From Brevundimonas sp. UBA7664 (GTDB taxonomy: Bacteria > Pseudomonadota > Alphaproteobacteria > Caulobacterales > Caulobacteraceae): a DNA stretch of 36,423 nucleotides. Positions 24,783 through 32,385 of this stretch are shown here, piece by piece. The stretch lies in the NCBI RefSeq assembly GCF_002483305.1, contig NZ_DLHQ01000002.1:1-36423 (forward strand), read 5' to 3'. A program made the position numbers and the translations under genes. The notes below the pieces were generated by a model. The model did no database searches and was not told the DNA's origin. It saw only the letters and a list, made by a program, of their open reading frames with translations. The first letter of the stretch is position 1. The number at the start of each line of letters is the position of its first letter.

Positions 24783-25432
24783 CGCGGCCTCACAGTAAAG
24801 CTCAGAGGTTGCAGCCCGCCGATGGTCGCCTCGACCTCATCGCCGGGCTGGAGCGGGCCGACGCCCTCGGGGGTGCCGGTGAAGATCAGATCGCCGGGAC
24901 GGACGTCCCACAGCTCGCGCGCCTTGGCGAGGATCTCCTCCGGGTTCCAGACCATGTCGTCGAGGCGGCCGGACTGACGGATTTCGCCGTTGACCGACAG
25001 GGCGATGAGGGCGGCGGCGTCCGGCAAGGCGCCGAGGGTGATGGCGCCGCAGGGCGCGGAGTGGTCGAAGCCCTTGGCGGCGTCCCAGGGACGACCCTTG
25101 TCCTTCGCCGCAGCCTGGAGGTCGCGCCGGGTGAGGTCGCAGCCGACAGCCCAGCCCGTGATCGTCCCGTCCGCGCCCACGGCGCAGACCAGTTCGACCT
25201 CATGGTGCAGATTGGCGGTCGCGGTGGGGAACACGGGATCGGCTCCGTCCGCGACCACCGCATCGGCGGGCTTGGTGAAGAAAAAGGGTTCGGCGCGGGC
25301 GTGACCCATCTCGCGCGCATGGGCGGCGTAGTTCTGCCCGACACAGAGGATGCGGCGAACCGGAAAACGGTCACTTCGCCCGACAACCGGCAGCGAGACG
25401 GTGGGCGCGGGTGGAAACAGCCAGTCGGTCAT
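24779..25432 (-). CDS. FAH-family hydrolase, probable fumarylpyruvate hydrolase
   Basis: A 217-aa protein with only the C-terminal catalytic FAH domain: RILCVGQNYAAHAREMGH, PFFFTKPADAVV, metal ligands in HHEVELVCAVG and GCDLTRRDLQ, GKGFDHSAP-like AAKGFDHSAPCG, and FTGTPEGVGPLQPGD. Full fumarylacetoacetases are about twice as long. This size and the DLTRRDLQAAAK segment fit fumarylpyruvate hydrolases of the gentisate pathway or acylpyruvases. First gene of a two-gene operon with maiA. No ring-cleaving dioxygenase is present nearby, so the pathway remains inferred. Confidence 0.88.
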   Translation of the reverse strand: MTDWLFPPAPTVSLPVVGRSDRFPVRRILCVGQNYAAHAREMGHARAEPFFFTKPADAVVADGADPVFPTATANLHHEVELVCAVGADGTITGWAVGCDLTRRDLQAAAKDKGRPWDAAKGFDHSAPCGAITLGALPDAAALIALSVNGEIRQSGRLDDMVWNPEEILAKARELWDVRPGDLIFTGTPEGVGPLQPGDEVEATIGGLQPLSFTVRPR

Positions 25433-25490
25433 CCGCCCTGTCTATTCCCGGATGCGGCGCTTCGCCACCGGATGGTGATGTTGCAATGCG

Positions 25491-25515
25491 GGAACCGCCA
25501 CCGGACAGTGGCGTT
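25491..25515 (+). promoter_or_regulatory. EcfG/SigT-type promoter for the DUF883-holin operon
   Basis: GGAAC (25491-25495), 16-bp spacer, CGTT (25512-25515), an exact match to the alphaproteobacterial general-stress promoter. Transcription would start near 25522, leaving a leader of about 47 bases before ATG 25569. Confidence 0.75.
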
Positions 25516-25568
25516 CCGGCTCAGGGTTCTCTATCTAACCGTCAAGCTTGACGAACGGAGCGCGCATC

Positions 25569-25949
25569 ATGGCGACGACCAAGGCAGCACGGGCGACCGT
25601 GAAGAACGACATCAACACGCTCAAGGATGACCTGAAGGTCCTGGGCGCCGAAGAAAAGGCCCGACTGCGCGAGAAAGCGACGGCGGCGGAAGCCCGCCTG
25701 CGCGCCAAGGCCGCCGAGGCCGAGACCCGGTTGCGCGAAGAAGCCGACGTCCTGCGCGAGCGGGCCCGCGGCTACTACGACACCGCCCGGGTGCGCGGTC
25801 AGGAGTATTACGACGAGGCCAGCGAACGCTTCGACGAGGCGCAACGCTATCTGGTCGAGCGGGTGCAGGAGCGTCCGATGCAGTCGACCGCCATCGCCCT
25901 CGGCGTCGGCGTCGTCCTGGGTCTGTTGCTCGCCGGTCGTCGGCGCTGA
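25569..25949 (+). CDS. DUF883 family (ElaB/YqjD-like) membrane-anchored helical protein
   Basis: A 126-aa protein: a long charged helical region (about 1-95, rich in Ala, Glu, Arg and Lys, with AEARLRAKAAEAETRLREEA repeats) and a C-terminal membrane helix ending GVVLGLLLAGRRR. This is the DUF883 arrangement, in which E. coli relatives are inner-membrane, stationary-phase, ribosome-associated proteins. ATG 25569 lies behind cggagcgc. It is downstream of an EcfG-type promoter and overlaps the next gene as TGATG. Expected to be induced in stress or stationary phase. Confidence 0.88.
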   Translation: MATTKAARATVKNDINTLKDDLKVLGAEEKARLREKATAAEARLRAKAAEAETRLREEADVLRERARGYYDTARVRGQEYYDEASERFDEAQRYLVERVQERPMQSTAIALGVGVVLGLLLAGRRR

Positions 25950-26359
25950 TGTTCGGCGGGGGCATGGCCCGGGATCTGGTCAGGAAGGCCGTCGCGGCCT
26001 CGATCGCGGCGGGCGCCGCCCTTGTCGCCATCCTGGCGCTGGGGGCGACCATTTTCTACGCCCTGCAACTGGTCGTCGTTCCTCTCGCCGCCGCGGCGAT
26101 CACCTTCCTGCTCTTCGCAGTGATCGCTCTGGCAGTGGCCCTGATCTTCGTCGCCCGCGGGGATGCGCAGGACGAGGACGAGGATGAAGATTCGGCGGGT
26201 CTGGGCCATCGCGCCTACACGCTGTTCCGGCAGCGGCCTATCCTCGGCACTGTGGCCGCGCTCGCCGGCGGCTGGATATTCCTGCGGAATCCGGCCCTCG
26301 CGACCATGGTCGCCGCCGCCTTCACCGAAAAATCCCATGGAAGACGCCGGAGCCGCTGA
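25949..26359 (+). CDS. Phage-holin-like superfamily membrane protein
   Basis: A 136-aa protein with two adjacent membrane helices (about 16-45 and 47-68), an acidic linker (DAQDEDEDEDS), and a third weaker hydrophobic segment (about 100-127). The pattern matches small 'putative actinobacterial holin-X/phage holin' membrane proteins that accompany DUF883 genes; here it is not a phage gene. Its ATG overlaps the DUF883 stop by one base, so it is translated from the same EcfG-controlled mRNA. Confidence 0.75.
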   Translation: MFGGGMARDLVRKAVAASIAAGAALVAILALGATIFYALQLVVVPLAAAAITFLLFAVIALAVALIFVARGDAQDEDEDEDSAGLGHRAYTLFRQRPILGTVAALAGGWIFLRNPALATMVAAAFTEKSHGRRRSR

Positions 26360-26362
26360 GGC

Positions 26363-26387
26363 GGAACGGCTACGCCTTCGGAACGTT
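26363..26387 (+). promoter_or_regulatory. EcfG/SigT-type promoter for the DUF1328 gene
   Basis: GGAAC (26363-26367), 16-bp spacer, CGTT (26384-26387), beginning four bases after the holin-like stop codon. Start expected near 26394, 56 bases before ATG 26450. Confidence 0.7.
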
Positions 26388-26449
26388 GATCGGTCAGGCG
26401 CGGCACCGAGCCGCTCCGTCCTCAATCAACCGCTCTGGAAGGAACGCTC

Positions 26450-26614
26450 ATGCTTCGCTGGGCCGTCATTTTTCTCGTACTCGCCCTGGTCGCGGGCGCC
26501 CTCGGCGCCGGTGGCGTCGCCGGTCTGTCGATGAACATCGCCTACGTCCTGTTCGTCGTCTTCCTCATCCTGATGGTGGTGCACTTCTTCACTGGTCGAG
26601 GTCGGCGGCTCTGA
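26450..26614 (+). CDS. DUF1328 small membrane protein
   Basis: A 54-aa protein, MLRWAVIFLVLALVAGALGA... to ...GRRL, with two membrane helices around a Gly-rich turn (GAGGVAGLSMNIAYVLF), the complete DUF1328/YtjA pattern. ATG 26450 has aaggaa seven bases upstream. These short proteins are commonly stress-induced and of unknown function. It has its own EcfG-type promoter and ends before the terminator at 26636. Confidence 0.9.
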   Translation: MLRWAVIFLVLALVAGALGAGGVAGLSMNIAYVLFVVFLILMVVHFFTGRGRRL

Positions 26615-26635
26615 CACCAGGCTGAATGAGCATCG

Positions 26636-26667
26636 AAGGGCCGCGGTCGATCAGACCGCGGCCTTTT
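26636..26667 (+). terminator. Intrinsic terminator after DUF1328, overlapping the metallophosphoesterase stop
   Basis: Stem ggccgcggtc (26639-26648) with gaccgcggcc (26654-26663) and loop gatca, followed by tttt. The stop codon of the convergent metallophosphoesterase gene (26651-26653) lies in the loop, so its last codons form one arm. Confidence 0.88.
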
Positions 26668-27502
26668 CCATTTGGCCCGCCGCGTTGGGATCCGGCGCGG
26701 TGGCTGTGCGGCGCGTGTCCTGACGACGCGGCAACCGCCAAGTCTGGTCGGGCTCGAAACGATCACCGGTCCAGGCCATAGCGGTCACCGTGATGTGACG
26801 CGCGTCCCAGTCGATCTGGTTGAAGCTGGGCGGGGCCCCGCGCTCCCGATGCGACAGCGTCCCGCAGCCCACCGCATATGAGCAATGGTCGCCCAGGCTG
26901 ATCGGCAGGGCGAAGGGGACATGGACGTGGCCCGTCGTGATCAGATCGACCCCCGCCTCGGCGAAGATCAGGGCCGCCGCCTCGCCGCGCTTGACGTCGC
27001 CGGTCATGGGCGTGCCGATCATCTCAACCAGCGGATGGTGACAGGCCAGCACCCGTAAGGCTCCGACCGGCGCTTGGCGCAGGGCCTCGGCGGCCTTGCG
27101 CGTCTGATCCAGGTCGATGACGCCTTTTGACCAGTTGGCCCGCGCCTGCATTCCGCGCGCGGTGACGACACCGCGGACCATCAGGTGGGGGCTGAGGAAC
27201 TGGTGGTCGTGGGCCGGATGGCCGGTGGCCCGTTCGAAGGCCTTCCACGGGCTGAATATCCGGGCGAACAGGCTCCAGTAGGGGACGTCGTGATTGCCGA
27301 CGATGACAAAACGTGGGTCAGGCATGCCGGCAATCCAGCGCCCCGCGGCCTCGAACTCGTCGGGCAGGCCTTGTTGGGTGATGTCGCCGGTGATCAGGAC
27401 CAGGTCGTGGGCCGTGGCGTGGGCGTAGTCGAGCGCCGCCGCGCAGGCGTGTCGATGCTCACAGCCGAAGTGGATATCGGAAAACTGGAGAATGCGCCCC
27501 AC
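26651..27502 (-). CDS. Calcineurin-like metallophosphoesterase
   Basis: A 283-aa enzyme with every metal-binding block: QFSDIHFG (DxH), VLITGDITQQG (GDxx), IVGNHDVPYW (GNHD), LACHHPLVE (H) and TTGHVHVPFA (GHxH). Members hydrolyse phosphomono- or diesters, sometimes cyclic nucleotides or UDP-diacylglucosamine-like substrates; the substrate is unknown here. The start is GTG 27502, which shares its G with the TAG of the upstream kinase-like gene (TAGTG), giving tight coupling; longer frames run through that gene and are not real. The pairing with a lipid-kinase-like gene suggests lipid or phospho-metabolite turnover. Confidence 0.9.
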   Translation of the reverse strand: MGRILQFSDIHFGCEHRHACAAALDYAHATAHDLVLITGDITQQGLPDEFEAAGRWIAGMPDPRFVIVGNHDVPYWSLFARIFSPWKAFERATGHPAHDHQFLSPHLMVRGVVTARGMQARANWSKGVIDLDQTRKAAEALRQAPVGALRVLACHHPLVEMIGTPMTGDVKRGEAAALIFAEAGVDLITTGHVHVPFALPISLGDHCSYAVGCGTLSHRERGAPPSFNQIDWDARHITVTAMAWTGDRFEPDQTWRLPRRQDTRRTATAPDPNAAGQMEKAAV

Positions 27503-28473
27503 TAGACGCTGTCCTCCGCGGTCGGCGGATTGGGCGCAAGGGCGCGGAAAGCGGTCCGGATGAAGCGAACCTTGGCCTCGTGACGCAGCAGGGCCGGCTC
27601 GCCGTCGATGACGGCCGGAATGCGGGACCGTGCGCGGACCGTCGCCTGCTGGATGGCCTTGGTGGTCACCGCCGGGTCCTGGCGCCAATCGTCGAACACG
27701 GCGTGGGCGGCGAGGCGAAAGGCCTGGAGGGCGTCGGCGGGATTCATCGCGGCGGCCTCCAGCCCGGTATGCTCGTCCATCGCCTTTGAGATCATTGGAC
27801 TGATCAGGACAAGCGCCTCGGCGCGGCGATCGGGGCGGCCGTCGAGGGAAAATCGCATCCGGCCTGTAAACGCCCGTTTGAGCGCCCGGCGACCGTAGGC
27901 CCAGGCCAGGCCGAGCTTGCCTTCGCGCACAGCCTCGCGGGCGGGAGCCCAAAGCGCGGGCGACCCCAGGATTGCGGCGCAGTAGAAGGCTTGACGGAAC
28001 CGGCCGTCGGTGACCTCGCCGCCGGCGACGGATTGCGGTGCCCCCTCCTCAAGCGCCCGCCTCAGCGCGATCTTCCAGTCGGCCGTGCCATAAAGCGCCC
28101 GGGGCAACATGTTCATGGTTCCGCCCGGGAGGGGCGCGATCAGCGGCCCGTCGGGTCCCGCGCGCGAGGCGATGGTTCCGGCCGTGCCGTCTCCCGCCAG
28201 CACGAACAGCACGTCCGGGCGGGCGTCGAGGGCTGCCTGGACCTGGGCGTCGAACTGCCCGCCATCCAGCGCCACGATCGTGGTTTCGCAGGCATAGTCC
28301 GCCAGGATGGCCGCTGCCTCGTCCGCTGCATTGGGCCCAACGCCGCCGGCCAGCGGATTGACCAGCATGATGACCCGGTCCAGCGAGAGGTGCGGGGTCA
28401 GCGTGCGCGGCTCAGCGGTCGGGTTTTCAACCATGGCCGAGGCGTCGGTCGCCGGCGTCAGCGTGTCTGTCAT
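27502..28473 (-). CDS. Diacylglycerol kinase catalytic-domain protein (lipid kinase-like)
   Basis: A 323-aa protein of the DAGK/YegS/sphingosine kinase fold: VIMLVNPLAGGVGPNAADEA (nucleotide-binding), FVLAGDGTAGTIA (GGDGT-type motif) and APLPGGTMNMLPRALYG (PxGTxN motif), then a beta-sandwich C-terminal domain. Probably phosphorylates a lipid or a lipid-like alcohol. ATG 28473 gives about 35 residues before the domain; ATG 28434 (MVENP) is an alternative and would better suit the EcfG-type promoter at 28482-28506, whose start site falls within about two bases of 28473. Operon with the metallophosphoesterase downstream. Confidence 0.87.
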   Translation of the reverse strand: MTDTLTPATDASAMVENPTAEPRTLTPHLSLDRVIMLVNPLAGGVGPNAADEAAAILADYACETTIVALDGGQFDAQVQAALDARPDVLFVLAGDGTAGTIASRAGPDGPLIAPLPGGTMNMLPRALYGTADWKIALRRALEEGAPQSVAGGEVTDGRFRQAFYCAAILGSPALWAPAREAVREGKLGLAWAYGRRALKRAFTGRMRFSLDGRPDRRAEALVLISPMISKAMDEHTGLEAAAMNPADALQAFRLAAHAVFDDWRQDPAVTTKAIQQATVRARSRIPAVIDGEPALLRHEAKVRFIRTAFRALAPNPPTAEDSV

Positions 28474-28481
28474 GTCGCCCG

Positions 28482-28506
28482 AACGTCCCGACCGGAGCGA
28501 TGTTCC
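28482..28506 (-). promoter_or_regulatory. EcfG/SigT-type promoter for the kinase-phosphoesterase operon
   Basis: On the minus strand GGAAC (28506-28502), 16-bp spacer, CGTT (28485-28482). The predicted start near 28475 is almost on the annotated ATG 28473, implying a leaderless mRNA or use of ATG 28434. Confidence 0.65.
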
Positions 28507-28528
28507 GGTCGGTCGCGCTCAAGCGTCG

Positions 28529-28870
28529 CTATTGTTTCTTCATCTCGTCCGAAGCCGCGGCGGCTCCGGCCTGGGCTGCATCGCCGGCCTTCTCAGCGGC
28601 GGCGCCAGCGGCGTCCGCAGCCTCGTCGGCGACCCGCGGCGCCTCGCCCTTGACCGTGGAGACGCCCTTGGCGATCCAGCCGTCCATCATCGCGCCGCCT
28701 TCAGCCAGCGACTGTTCCTTGATGCCCAGCACGGCAGTCAGGACGCCGAACAGCGCCAGCAGGGTGACAATGACGCCCACCAGCGGATTGCCCGAGCGAC
28801 GCTTGGACCTCGCCCATACCGGGCTGTGCTCACCATCATCCGCCATGCGGACCGGTTCAGAAAAACGCAT
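28529..28870 (-). CDS. Hypothetical single-pass membrane protein with Ala-rich tail
   Basis: A 113-aa protein with a cytosolic basic N-terminus, one membrane helix (about 30-52, NPLVGVIVTLLALFGVLTAVLGI), and a C-terminal amphipathic tail (VADEAADAAGAAAEKAGDAAQ) resembling the helical repeats of late-embryogenesis/stress proteins. No family assigned. ATG 28870 follows a ggggg tract; ATG 28846 is an alternative. It lies in the general-stress cluster, but no GGAAC-N16/17-CGTT was found for it. Confidence 0.7.
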   Translation of the reverse strand: MRFSEPVRMADDGEHSPVWARSKRRSGNPLVGVIVTLLALFGVLTAVLGIKEQSLAEGGAMMDGWIAKGVSTVKGEAPRVADEAADAAGAAAEKAGDAAQAGAAAASDEMKKQ

Positions 28871-28964
28871 ACGAAACCCCCGTCTTAACCCAGAACATCG
28901 AAGCCGCACCCTCCGTGCGACGCCGATCGAAGCCTAATGCAGGCTTAACCTCGATCATAGCGCG

Positions 28965-28989
28965 GGAACCGCCACGCTTATCCAGCGTT
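28965..28989 (+). promoter_or_regulatory. EcfG/SigT-type promoter for the glycine-zipper lipoprotein
   Basis: GGAAC (28965-28969), 16-bp spacer, CGTT (28986-28989). Predicted start near 28996, 34 bases before ATG 29030. Spacer and flanks (gggaaccgccac) closely resemble the 25491 site. Confidence 0.75.
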
Positions 28990-29029
28990 CTCACCCGTGG
29001 GGCGAACCCGAGGGATGAAGGACATACCC

Positions 29030-29371
29030 ATGAACAAGGCAATCATCGCGATCGCCGGAGCTGGCCTGCTGGTCAGCGCCTGCGCAACGGATCAGTACGG
29101 CAACACGAACGAAACGGTACGTCAGGGCGCTGTCGGCGCGGGCATCGGCGCGGTCGCCGGGGCCATCATCGGCAATAACGTCGGCGACGGCAACGCCGGT
29201 CGCGGCGCAGCCATCGGCGCCGTCGTAGGCGGCGTGGCCGGCGCGGTCCGCGGTTCGCAACAGGACCGGGCCAACCAGCAGCGGTATCGGGACAGCCAGA
29301 ACCGCTACTACTACTGCTACGACGGCCGTCAGGACGAATGCTACTGGGAGAACGGTCAGCGGCGCTACTAG
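29030..29371 (+). CDS. Glycine-zipper lipoprotein
   Basis: A 113-aa lipoprotein: signal peptide with lipobox LLVSAC (Cys at about 18), a glycine-zipper region with repeated GxxxG (GAVGAGIGAVAGAIIGNNVG and AAIGAVVGGVAGAVRG) that would insert into or associate with membrane, and a Tyr/Gln-rich tail (RYYYCYDGRQDECYWENG). Relatives are envelope-stress-associated outer-membrane lipoproteins. ATG 29030 has aaggac upstream. Directly behind an EcfG-type promoter. Confidence 0.87.
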   Translation: MNKAIIAIAGAGLLVSACATDQYGNTNETVRQGAVGAGIGAVAGAIIGNNVGDGNAGRGAAIGAVVGGVAGAVRGSQQDRANQQRYRDSQNRYYYCYDGRQDECYWENGQRRY

Positions 29372-29467
29372 GCGTTGCTGGTCCGGTGAGAGTTCAGGGC
29401 GGTTCGTCGAGAGGCGGGCCGCCCTTTTCACGAGTCGCCCGTGCCGGGCGGGATCAAGGGGTTGGAC

Positions 29468-29920
29468 ATGAAGCGATGGATCGGCGTGGCGGCGCTCGTC
29501 GGCGTGGTGGGAGTGTCGGGGTGCGAAGCGACGCGCTTCATGGACCGCAGCGCGGTGGTGACCGAGCCGTCGCCCTGCACCGCCAAACGGTTCGAGGTCT
29601 ATTTCGCGGACAGCGAGGCGCGGCTGACGGAGCCGGCGCGGCAGGCGATCGGCCTGACCGCCGCCCAGCTGCAGGGCTGCGACATCCGCAAGGTGCAGGT
29701 CATGGGCCTGTCCGACGCGCGCGGCGGGGCGACCGCGAACCAGAGCCTGTCCGAGCGGCGGGCCCTGGCGGTGGCCGAGGCCCTGACCGCCGCGGGCTGG
29801 CCCGCGCCGGTGTTCGACCTCGACGCGGTCGGGGATGAAGGGGCCGTGGACAGCAGCGGCGTGCGCGAGCCGATGCGGCGGCGCACCGAAGTGCTGATCG
29901 ACGCGGTCCCGCGCCGCTAG
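29468..29920 (+). CDS. OmpA-C-like lipoprotein
   Basis: A 150-aa protein with a lipoprotein signal (VGVSGC, Cys at about 19) and one OmpA-type peptidoglycan-associating domain (RFEVYFADSEARLTEPARQAI ... GLSDARGGATANQSLSERRALAVAEAL ... RRRTEVLI). It probably tethers the outer membrane to peptidoglycan. ATG 29468 has aagggg upstream. The domain lacks the canonical long NG-DTRG insert and has a shorter loop. Confidence 0.87.
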   Translation: MKRWIGVAALVGVVGVSGCEATRFMDRSAVVTEPSPCTAKRFEVYFADSEARLTEPARQAIGLTAAQLQGCDIRKVQVMGLSDARGGATANQSLSERRALAVAEALTAAGWPAPVFDLDAVGDEGAVDSSGVREPMRRRTEVLIDAVPRR

Positions 29921-30003
29921 GCGCGACGCCGCGACGCTTTACAAGGCGGTGACGGCGGGCGGTCCGGGCGGCTAAGGTCGCCGCGACCGTTCCCGGAGGC
30001 CTC

Positions 30004-32187
30004 GTGATCCGTTTCGCCCGACTGATGATCCTGCTGGCGGCCTGCTTCTGGCCGGCCCAGACGCTGGCCCAGGTCACGTCGGTCGCCGCCGGACCCCAGC
30101 GCACCGAGCGGATCGAGGCCGAACTGGTCCCCCTGTCGGCCTGGGCCGCGCCGGGCTCGACCGCCGTGGTGGCGGTGAAACAGACCATCCAGCCGGGCTG
30201 GCATACCTATTGGCGCAATCCGGGCGACTCCGGCGGGGCCACGACCCTGACCTGGACCCTGCCCGGGGGCGTCCGCGCCGGCGACATCGTCTGGCCGGTG
30301 CCCGAGCGGCAGCGCCTCTCCACCCTGATGAACTACGGCTATTCCGGCGAGGTCTGGCTGCCGGTTCCCATCGAGATCCCGGCCTCGGCGCGCGCGGGCA
30401 CGACGCTGCCTCTGACGGTCAAGGCCAGCTTCTTCGTGTGCAGCGCCGAGATGTGCGTGCCCGAGGACCTGACCCTGAGGCTGGACCTGCCGATCCGCGA
30501 GGGCGCCGCGCCGCTGGATCGGCGCCACGGGGCGGCGATCACGGCGGTGCTGGAGAACGCGCCGCGGCCGGCGGGGATCGAGGCGCGCATCGCGGTCGAG
30601 GACGGCGTCCTGATCCTGAGCGCCGCGGGCGGGCCGCTGGCCGGGCGCGATCCGGGGCCGAGCTATTTCTTCCCCTTTGAGGGCGGGGTCATCGACCATC
30701 CGACCGCCCAGACCGGCGAGTGGGGACCGCAGGGGCTGACACTGCGCCTCCAGCCGGGCGGCGAGACCCGGGCGACGGGCCTGTCGGGACCCGTCGGCGG
30801 AATTCTGGTCACGGCCGACGGCGCCTTCGAGATCCGCGCCGACCCAGGCGCGGCGCTGGCGGGAACCGCCGGCTCGGGCGCCCTCGCCGCAGCGCCCGAC
30901 GGCGGCGCGAGCGCCCCGGCCGCCGACCAGACCAGCCTGCCGCTCTTCGCCCAGGCCCTCCTGTTCGCGATCCTCGGCGGGTTGATCCTGAACCTGATGC
31001 CCTGCGTCTTCCCCATACTGGCGATGAAGGCGGCCTCGCTGGCGGCCTCGGCCCATGACGTGCGCCACGCCCGGCGCGACGGACTGGCCTTCCTGGCGGG
31101 GGTGCTGACGACCTTCCTGCTGCTGGCCGGCGTGCTGCTGGCGCTGCGGGCCGCCGGCGAGGCGGTGGGCTGGGGCTTCCAGCTGCAGTCGCCGCCGGTC
31201 ATGGCGGGGCTGGCCCTGCTGATGCTGGCCGTGGCGCTGAACCTGTCCGGCGTCTTCCATGTCGGCGGCGGCTTGCAGGGGGTCGGATCCGGGCCTCTGG
31301 CGCGCCTGCCCGGCGGGATCGGCGCCTTCTTCACCGGGGCGCTGGCGGTGATCGTGGCCGCGCCCTGCACGGCGCCCTTCATGGCCTTCGCCCTGGGGGC
31401 GGCGCTGGTCATGCCCTGGCCCATGGCCTTGCTGGTCTTCCTCGGCCTCGGCCTCGGCCTGGCCCTGCCCTTTGTCGTGGTCAGCCTGACGCCCGGCCTG
31501 CTGGCGCGGCTGCCGCGTCCCGGACCGTGGATGGAGCGGCTCAAGGGCCTGCTGGCCTTCCCCATGTATGCGACCGCCCTGTGGCTGGCCTGGGTGTTCA
31601 GCCGCCAGACCGGGGCGGAGGCGCTGGGCCTGCTGTTCGGGTCCGGGGTCCTGCTGTCGCTCGGGCTGTGGCTGGTCGGCGGCGCCCAGGCCGAGCGCGG
31701 CCTCGGGCGGCGCGGCGTCGTGCATCTGACGGCGGGGGCGATCGCCCTGCTGCTGGCGGCGGCGACGGGATGGCTGGCGGCGGTCATGCCGGCGGAGATC
31801 GGCGTGACCGCGCCGGGCGATGGATCGGCGAGCGGGCCGGCAAGCGCCCCCTGGTCGACGGCGGCCGTCGCGGCGGCGCGGGCCGAGGAGCGGCCGGTGC
31901 TGGTCAATTTCACCGCCGACTGGTGCGTGACCTGCAAGATCAACGAGCGGACCTCGCTGGGGTCGGCCGGGGTGAAGGCGGCGATGGAGCGCGCCAACGC
32001 CGTCTATCTGGTCGGCGACTGGACCCGGCGCGACGACGCCATCACCGCCGAACTGCAGCGCCACGGGCGATCGGGGGTGCCGCTGTATCTGCTGTACGCG
32101 CCGGGGGAGGCGGAGCCGCGGGTGCTGCCGCAGTTGCTGACCGAGGGGGTGGTGGTGGAGGCGGTGAGCCGCGCGGGAGAGGGCTAA
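30004..32187 (+). CDS. dsbD: DsbD/ScsB-type thiol:disulfide interchange protein
   Basis: Carries reducing power from the cytoplasm to periplasmic thiols. The 727-aa protein has a signal peptide (about 1-22) and an N-terminal periplasmic domain with the redox pair Cys146/Cys151 (FVCSAEMCVPED). A membrane domain of about eight helices follows, with Cys334 (NLMPCVFPIL) and Cys455 (AAPCTAPF). The C-terminal thioredoxin domain has C641-V-T-C644 (DWCVTCK). All six relay cysteines are present. The longer N-terminal domain (DUF1573/ScsB-like) suits the Caulobacterales type. GTG 30004 has cggagg upstream. Stands alone before repeat R2. Confidence 0.94.
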   Translation: MIRFARLMILLAACFWPAQTLAQVTSVAAGPQRTERIEAELVPLSAWAAPGSTAVVAVKQTIQPGWHTYWRNPGDSGGATTLTWTLPGGVRAGDIVWPVPERQRLSTLMNYGYSGEVWLPVPIEIPASARAGTTLPLTVKASFFVCSAEMCVPEDLTLRLDLPIREGAAPLDRRHGAAITAVLENAPRPAGIEARIAVEDGVLILSAAGGPLAGRDPGPSYFFPFEGGVIDHPTAQTGEWGPQGLTLRLQPGGETRATGLSGPVGGILVTADGAFEIRADPGAALAGTAGSGALAAAPDGGASAPAADQTSLPLFAQALLFAILGGLILNLMPCVFPILAMKAASLAASAHDVRHARRDGLAFLAGVLTTFLLLAGVLLALRAAGEAVGWGFQLQSPPVMAGLALLMLAVALNLSGVFHVGGGLQGVGSGPLARLPGGIGAFFTGALAVIVAAPCTAPFMAFALGAALVMPWPMALLVFLGLGLGLALPFVVVSLTPGLLARLPRPGPWMERLKGLLAFPMYATALWLAWVFSRQTGAEALGLLFGSGVLLSLGLWLVGGAQAERGLGRRGVVHLTAGAIALLLAAATGWLAAVMPAEIGVTAPGDGSASGPASAPWSTAAVAAARAEERPVLVNFTADWCVTCKINERTSLGSAGVKAAMERANAVYLVGDWTRRDDAITAELQRHGRSGVPLYLLYAPGEAEPRVLPQLLTEGVVVEAVSRAGEG

Positions 32188-32195
32188 GAATTGAT

Positions 32196-32379
32196 CCCTC
32201 TCCCATTGGGAGAGGGCTTGAGCGCCCGGGAGCGAAGCGATCGGTCGCGCGAAAGGGTGTGGGTCGGGTGGCGGCCTTCGGCGTAAGCCGTGTCGCTGTC
32301 AGGAGCGGCGGCTTACGCCGAGGGATAAAGCCGACCCACATCCGGCGCTGCGCGCCACCTTCTCCCAATGGGAGAAGGG
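32196..32379. repeat. Palindromic dispersed repeat, copy R2
   Basis: About 184 bp. The start hairpin ccctctcccattgggagagg, the module agcgaagcgatcggtcgcgc, a central stem (cggcgtaagccg ... cggcttacgccg), ccgacccacatccggcgctg, and the end hairpin cttctcccaatgggagaagg are present in order. The outer tgtgggtcgg and ccgacccaca arms pair, so the whole element can fold into one cruciform. It lies between the dsbD stop and the DUF559 gene. Confidence 0.88.
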
Positions 32380-32385
32380 TCCGAG

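Noticed and set aside
25949..26359. Prophage interpretation of the holin-like gene
   Set aside because: No phage structural, lysis or integrase gene nearby; it is part of a DUF883 stress operon.
29917..32064. A 715-codon frame opposite dsbD
   Set aside because: Gln/Arg/His-rich shadow with no domain; the plus strand has all six DsbD relay cysteines.
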